This document shows positions 60,544-64,000 of a DNA stretch of 64,000 nt, piece after piece. Source of the DNA: Cryptomeria japonica (lineage: Eukaryota; Streptophyta; Pinopsida; Cupressales; Cupressaceae); assembly GCF_030272615.1 (NCBI RefSeq), contig NC_081408.1, positions 68,179,546 through 68,243,545 of the forward strand. The letters are read 5' to 3'. A program made the translations under genes and the position numbers. Each line of letters starts with the position of its first letter. The first letter of the stretch is position 1. Under the pieces are notes generated by a model that did no database searches, was not told the DNA's origin, and was given only the letters and a program-made list of their open reading frames with translations.

Positions 60544-61440
60544 ATGATGAAGAGGGAAGGTCCAAAGTTTAACAGAGACAACTTTAAGATATGAAAGGAT
60601 AGAATGAAGATCTACATTAGAAGCATGGGTGCTCAACACTGGAGCTATGTTGAGAATGCTTATGTTATTCCTACCGGTACTCTTACCGATGATCAAAGAA
60701 GAGAGATTCAGGAGAATGGGAAAGTCATGGAATCCCTAATCAGTAGTCTATTTGACATTGAGTTTATTGATGTTCAGGATAAAGACAATCCCAAAGAAGT
60801 ATGGGATACTCTGGAGAATATCTATGGCGGTGATGAGCATGTGAAACAAGCTAAGGAAGAGAGCCTTAGGGGAAAGTTTGAAGACATGCGGATGGTTGAA
60901 GGAGAGACCATTCAACAATATGGAATAAGAATCAAGACTATTGTTGGAGACATCAAGAGTGCAGGAGGTAAAATAGATGATTCCACTATTGTTAGCAAAG
61001 TCTTGAGATCCTTATTACAGGTCTATGCAATAAGGGTTGCTGCTATTCAGGAGTTGAGGTCTATAGACAAGACAAAGGTATCCCTAGACTCCATCATTAC
61101 AAAGTTGACCACATATGAGCTAAATAATTATGATGGCAGTATTTAGAAGTCTGAATCAGCCTTTAGAGCATCTGCTGCACCATCTAGAAAGGGAAAAGAA
61201 GCAAGTACCAGTTGTGAACCAAGAAAAAGTAGAGAAATGGATGATGAGGAGATCTTGATGGAATTTGAAGCTCTTCTTGCCAAGAGACTTCCTAAGGGAA
61301 CTGGTAAATACGGAGGTAAACTTCCTCTAAAATGCTTCTCTTGCAATAGGATAGGACACATTGTTGTAAACTGTCCTAATGGTGATAATAAGGACAAACC
61401 AGAGAAGTTCAAGAAGTTCAAAGGAGGAAATAGGAGACAC
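60544..61440 (+). pseudogene. Gag of element F
   Basis: UBN2-type Gag: MMKREGPKFNRDNFKI, a TGA at 60592 (Trp in relatives), RMKIYIRSMG, EVWDTLENIYGGDEHVKQ and IVSKVLRSLL. A TAG stands at 61144. The zinc knuckle CFSCNRIGHIVVNC near 61333 is complete, unlike those of D and G. The frame passes without a break into protease. Confidence 0.9.
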
Positions 61441-63072
61441 TATTTTGTAGCAGTTGATGAAGGTGTCACTGATGAGGAATCAGAAGATGAAGAAAGTGAA
61501 GACACTGTGTTTGTAGCAGTTAAGGAAGATGTGTCAAATAAGAAGGCTCTTGTCTCCCGCTTTGATAATTCCAATGAGTGGATTATTGACAGTGGTTGTT
61601 CTCACCACATGACTAGTGACCGGAGTAATTTTCTGTCTCTGGAAGAGTATGATGGTGGTGTGGTCCGATTTGGTAATGATGCACCATGTATGGTAAAATG
61701 AAGAGGGTCCATCTCTTTGAATGGAAAAAGCAGTGCTAATAATGTGTATTGGGTAGAAGGTCTTAGACACAACCTTTTCAGTGTTGCCCAACTAAATGAT
61801 GATGGACTCACTCTAGAATTCGGAGATGGAGTATGCAAAATAAAAGGAAAGAGTGGTGAACTAGTGGCCACCGGTATGCAGACCAAAGGTAACTTATTTC
61901 AGTTGAATGCAAATATCAGTACATGTCTAATGGCTAAGTTTGATGATAGCTAGATATGGCATAGGAGACTCTGCCATGTAAACTTTGATAATATTATGAA
62001 GGCTAGTAAGATCAAGGCAGTTAGAGGATTGCTTGTGCTAAGCAAACTGGAGAATCCTTTGTGCAGAGAGTGTCAACTAGGGAAAATGTCTTCCTCAACC
62101 TTCAAAGGTAAATCTTTCACTGCAAACAATTTACTTGATCTTGTGCATACTGATTTTTGTGGTCCTATGAAAACTAGGAGTGTGTAGGGAGATAGGTACT
62201 TTATGATTCTTACTAATGACTAATCAAGAATGATGTGGGTTACATTCTTGAAAGACAAGTCTAAAGCTTTTGGAAAGTTCAAAGCCTTCAGAGCACTGGT
62301 AGATAAAGAAAGTGGTAAGACAATCAAATGCCTTAGAACTAATCAAGGAGGAGAATTCACTTTTGGTGAATTCAACAAGTACTGTGAAGAGAATGGCATC
62401 AAGAGGCAACTGTCTACTCCCCAGACTCCATAGCAGAATGGTCTAGCAAAAAGGAACAACTGGACTATAGTTGAAGCAACCAGAACTATGTTGATCCAAG
62501 GGAAGGTTGCTCACACCTTATGGAGAGAAGTAGTGATCACTGCAGTCTACACAATGAACCGGGTACTCATCAAGAAAGGTAAGGATAAAACACCTTATGA
62601 GTATTGGACCGGTAAGACTCATGTAGTAAGCTACTTTAGAGTGTTTGGCAACAAGTGTTATATCAAGAGGAGTGAACACCAGAGAAAGTTTGATGCAAAA
62701 TGTGATGAAGGAATATTCCTAGGATATTCCACCAAGAGAAAAGCTCTCAAGTGTTTCAACAATAGGACTCGGAGAATTGTTGAAAATATCAATGTTAGAG
62801 TTGAAGAAACTTCTAAGAAACCTGAGGAAACCGGCAGTGAGCAAGTGATAGATGAACTAGTTGTAACCTTCTGGGAACCGGTTGCAAAAAAGCCAAATAC
62901 CAGTAACAATGCTTCTACACCAGTAGATGCTAATGTTGATGACGATGAGGATGAAGAAGAAAAGCAAGAGGAAACAACTAAGATCATTCCTAGGCATGTA
63001 AAGATGAATCATGATCCAAAGCAGATCATAGGAGATAAGGATGCAGGAATTCTTACAAGAAGAAAGGTCAAA
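61441..63072 (+). pseudogene. Protease and integrase of element F, catalytic residues mutated
   Basis: Protease motif WIIDSGCSHHM near 61579 is intact. Stops follow at 61699 and 61951 (Trp in relatives). The integrase zinc region is IWHRRLCHVN ... LCRECQLGK. The core has LVHTDFCGPM (first Asp), LRTNQGGEF where LRSD or LRTD is expected (second Asp to Asn), and NGLAKRNN where NGVVERKN is expected (Glu to Lys), so two of three catalytic acids are lost, both by a G-to-A type change. Stops also at 62185, 62221 and 62431. The C-terminal part runs through YFRVFGNKCYIKR and GIFLGYS into a Glu-rich linker ending at a TAA (63073). Confidence 0.9.
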
Positions 63073-63084
63073 TAAAACTCTTGC

Positions 63085-64000
63085 ATGATCTCTGAATTTG
63101 AGCCTAAAACATTTAAAGAGGCACACAAAGATGAAGACCAGATCAAAGCAATGGAAGAGGAACTTAACCAGATAGAAAAGAATGGTACATTGTCTTTGGT
63201 ACCTAGACCTGAGCATAAAAATGACATTGGTGCCAAATGGGTTTTCAGAAATAAGTTGAACAAAGATGGCACAGTGGTAAGAAACAAAGCCAGACTGGTA
63301 TGTAAGGGATATGCTCAAGAAGAAGGAGAAGACTATGGAGAAACCTTTGCTCCAGTAGCTAGATTGGAAGGAGTTCGTATGCTTCTTGCATATGTAACTT
63401 TCAAGGGATTCAAAGTATATCAAATGGATGTAAAATCTGCATTTCTGAATGGAATACTTGAAGAGGAGGTGTATATAGAGCAACCAGATGGGTTTACCCT
63501 ATCAGAAGACAATGACATGGTGTGTAGGCTACATAAAGCCTTGTATGGATTGAAGTAGGCACCTAGAGCATGGTATGAACACTTGCACTCCCATCTTGTG
63601 AAGATTGGATTTGAAAGAACAAGTGAAGATAGCAATATCTATCTGAAATCATAAGGAGATCAGATTATGATCTATGAAGTATTTGTTGATGACATAATTT
63701 TTGGTGGAGATGACAAGATGAGTCATGATTTTGCAGACGAGATGAAGAAGGAATTTGAGATGTCACTTATAGGGGAGATTAAGTTCTTCATTGGACTACA
63801 GATTAAACAAATGAAAGATGGAATCTTTATCACTCAGTCCAAGTATGTCAAAGAGGTGTTGAAGACCTTTGGCATGGAAGATAGCAAACTGGTTGGTACA
63901 CCGATGGTGACCGGTTGTAAATTGTCAAAAGAGGATGACTCAGCGTTGGTAAATGAGAAGGAATACCGATCAATGATTGGTAAGTTGCACTATGTAGTAC
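63085..64000 (+). pseudogene. Reverse transcriptase of element F, partial
   Basis: Landmarks in order: [62 protein letters not shown] followed by a TAG (63556, Gln in relatives) and APRAWY, a TAA at 63652, then EVFVDDIIFGGDD with the FVDD active site, FFIGLQI, and YRSMIGKLHY at the window edge. RNase H would follow outside. Confidence 0.92.

Larger units (their letters stand above)
58967..64000 (+). mobile_element. Element F: Ty1/copia retrotransposon, truncated by the window end
   Basis: 5' LTR 58967-60473, PBS, and one continuous Gag-Pol frame from ATG 60544 to the window end in RT, with ten in-frame stops and no frameshift. Domain order Gag, protease, integrase, RT identifies copia. The 3' half lies beyond 64000. 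F's integrase catalytic residues are mutated, so it was dead even apart from the stops. Confidence 0.9.

Noticed and set aside
60544-64000. Alternative genetic code or programmed readthrough to explain in-frame TAGs
   Set aside because: Stops of all three types occur, at positions where relatives have Gln, Trp or other residues; ordinary decay explains them.

Overview
This is plant nuclear DNA made almost entirely of decayed, nested LTR retrotransposons. I found no convincing single-copy host gene, tRNA, rRNA or CRISPR array. The copia-type Gag/protease/integrase/RT proteins, initiator-Met-tRNA-like primer sites, microsatellites and density of old insertions suggest a large seed-plant genome. 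A gymnosperm is my best guess, but this is inference only.

Layout, with working names that are mine. 1-2797: 5' part of a Ty3/gypsy-like element (Y) on the minus strand, running off the left edge. 2798-7504: non-coding DNA with a long CT/CA microsatellite. 7510-14280: complete Ty1/copia element G (minus) with target duplication ATCCC. 14305-39857: element T, an LTR-int-LTR-int-LTR tandem flanked by ATGAC. A (17042-39297, minus) lies inside T's third LTR. B (24593-38952, plus) lies inside A's 5' LTR. C (27642-35374, plus) lies inside B's second ORF. A solo LTR (I, 19524-20676) also lies inside A. 40262-54380: copia element D (plus), interrupted by solo LTR J (42141-42926) and by the 9.9-kb pol-less element E (44304-54154, minus); D stops at 54380. 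54381-58966: AT-rich non-coding DNA. 58967-64000: copia element F (plus), cut by the window end inside reverse transcriptase.

The insertions of C into B, J into D, and E into D were checked by arithmetic: removing each element plus one 5-bp target copy restores the host reading frame.

The most unusual content is the A/B/C family. These three diverged elements have full LTRs, primer-binding site and polypurine tract but no protease, integrase or reverse transcriptase. Each carries ORF1, a coiled-coil protein with several CCHC zinc knuckles, and ORF2, about 1,100 codons in B and C, with a conserved N-terminal domain, a charged linker and a C-terminal coiled coil. Their polypurine-tract motifs, primer sites and LTR motifs match those of the pol-bearing copia element G, so mobilisation in trans by a copia (Sirevirus-like) partner is a reasonable hypothesis. 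Element E is a second, unrelated pol-less element with its own Pro/Gln/Ser-rich ORF of about 940 codons.

Every coding region here carries stops, frameshifts, deletions or insertions, so all are called pseudogenes.
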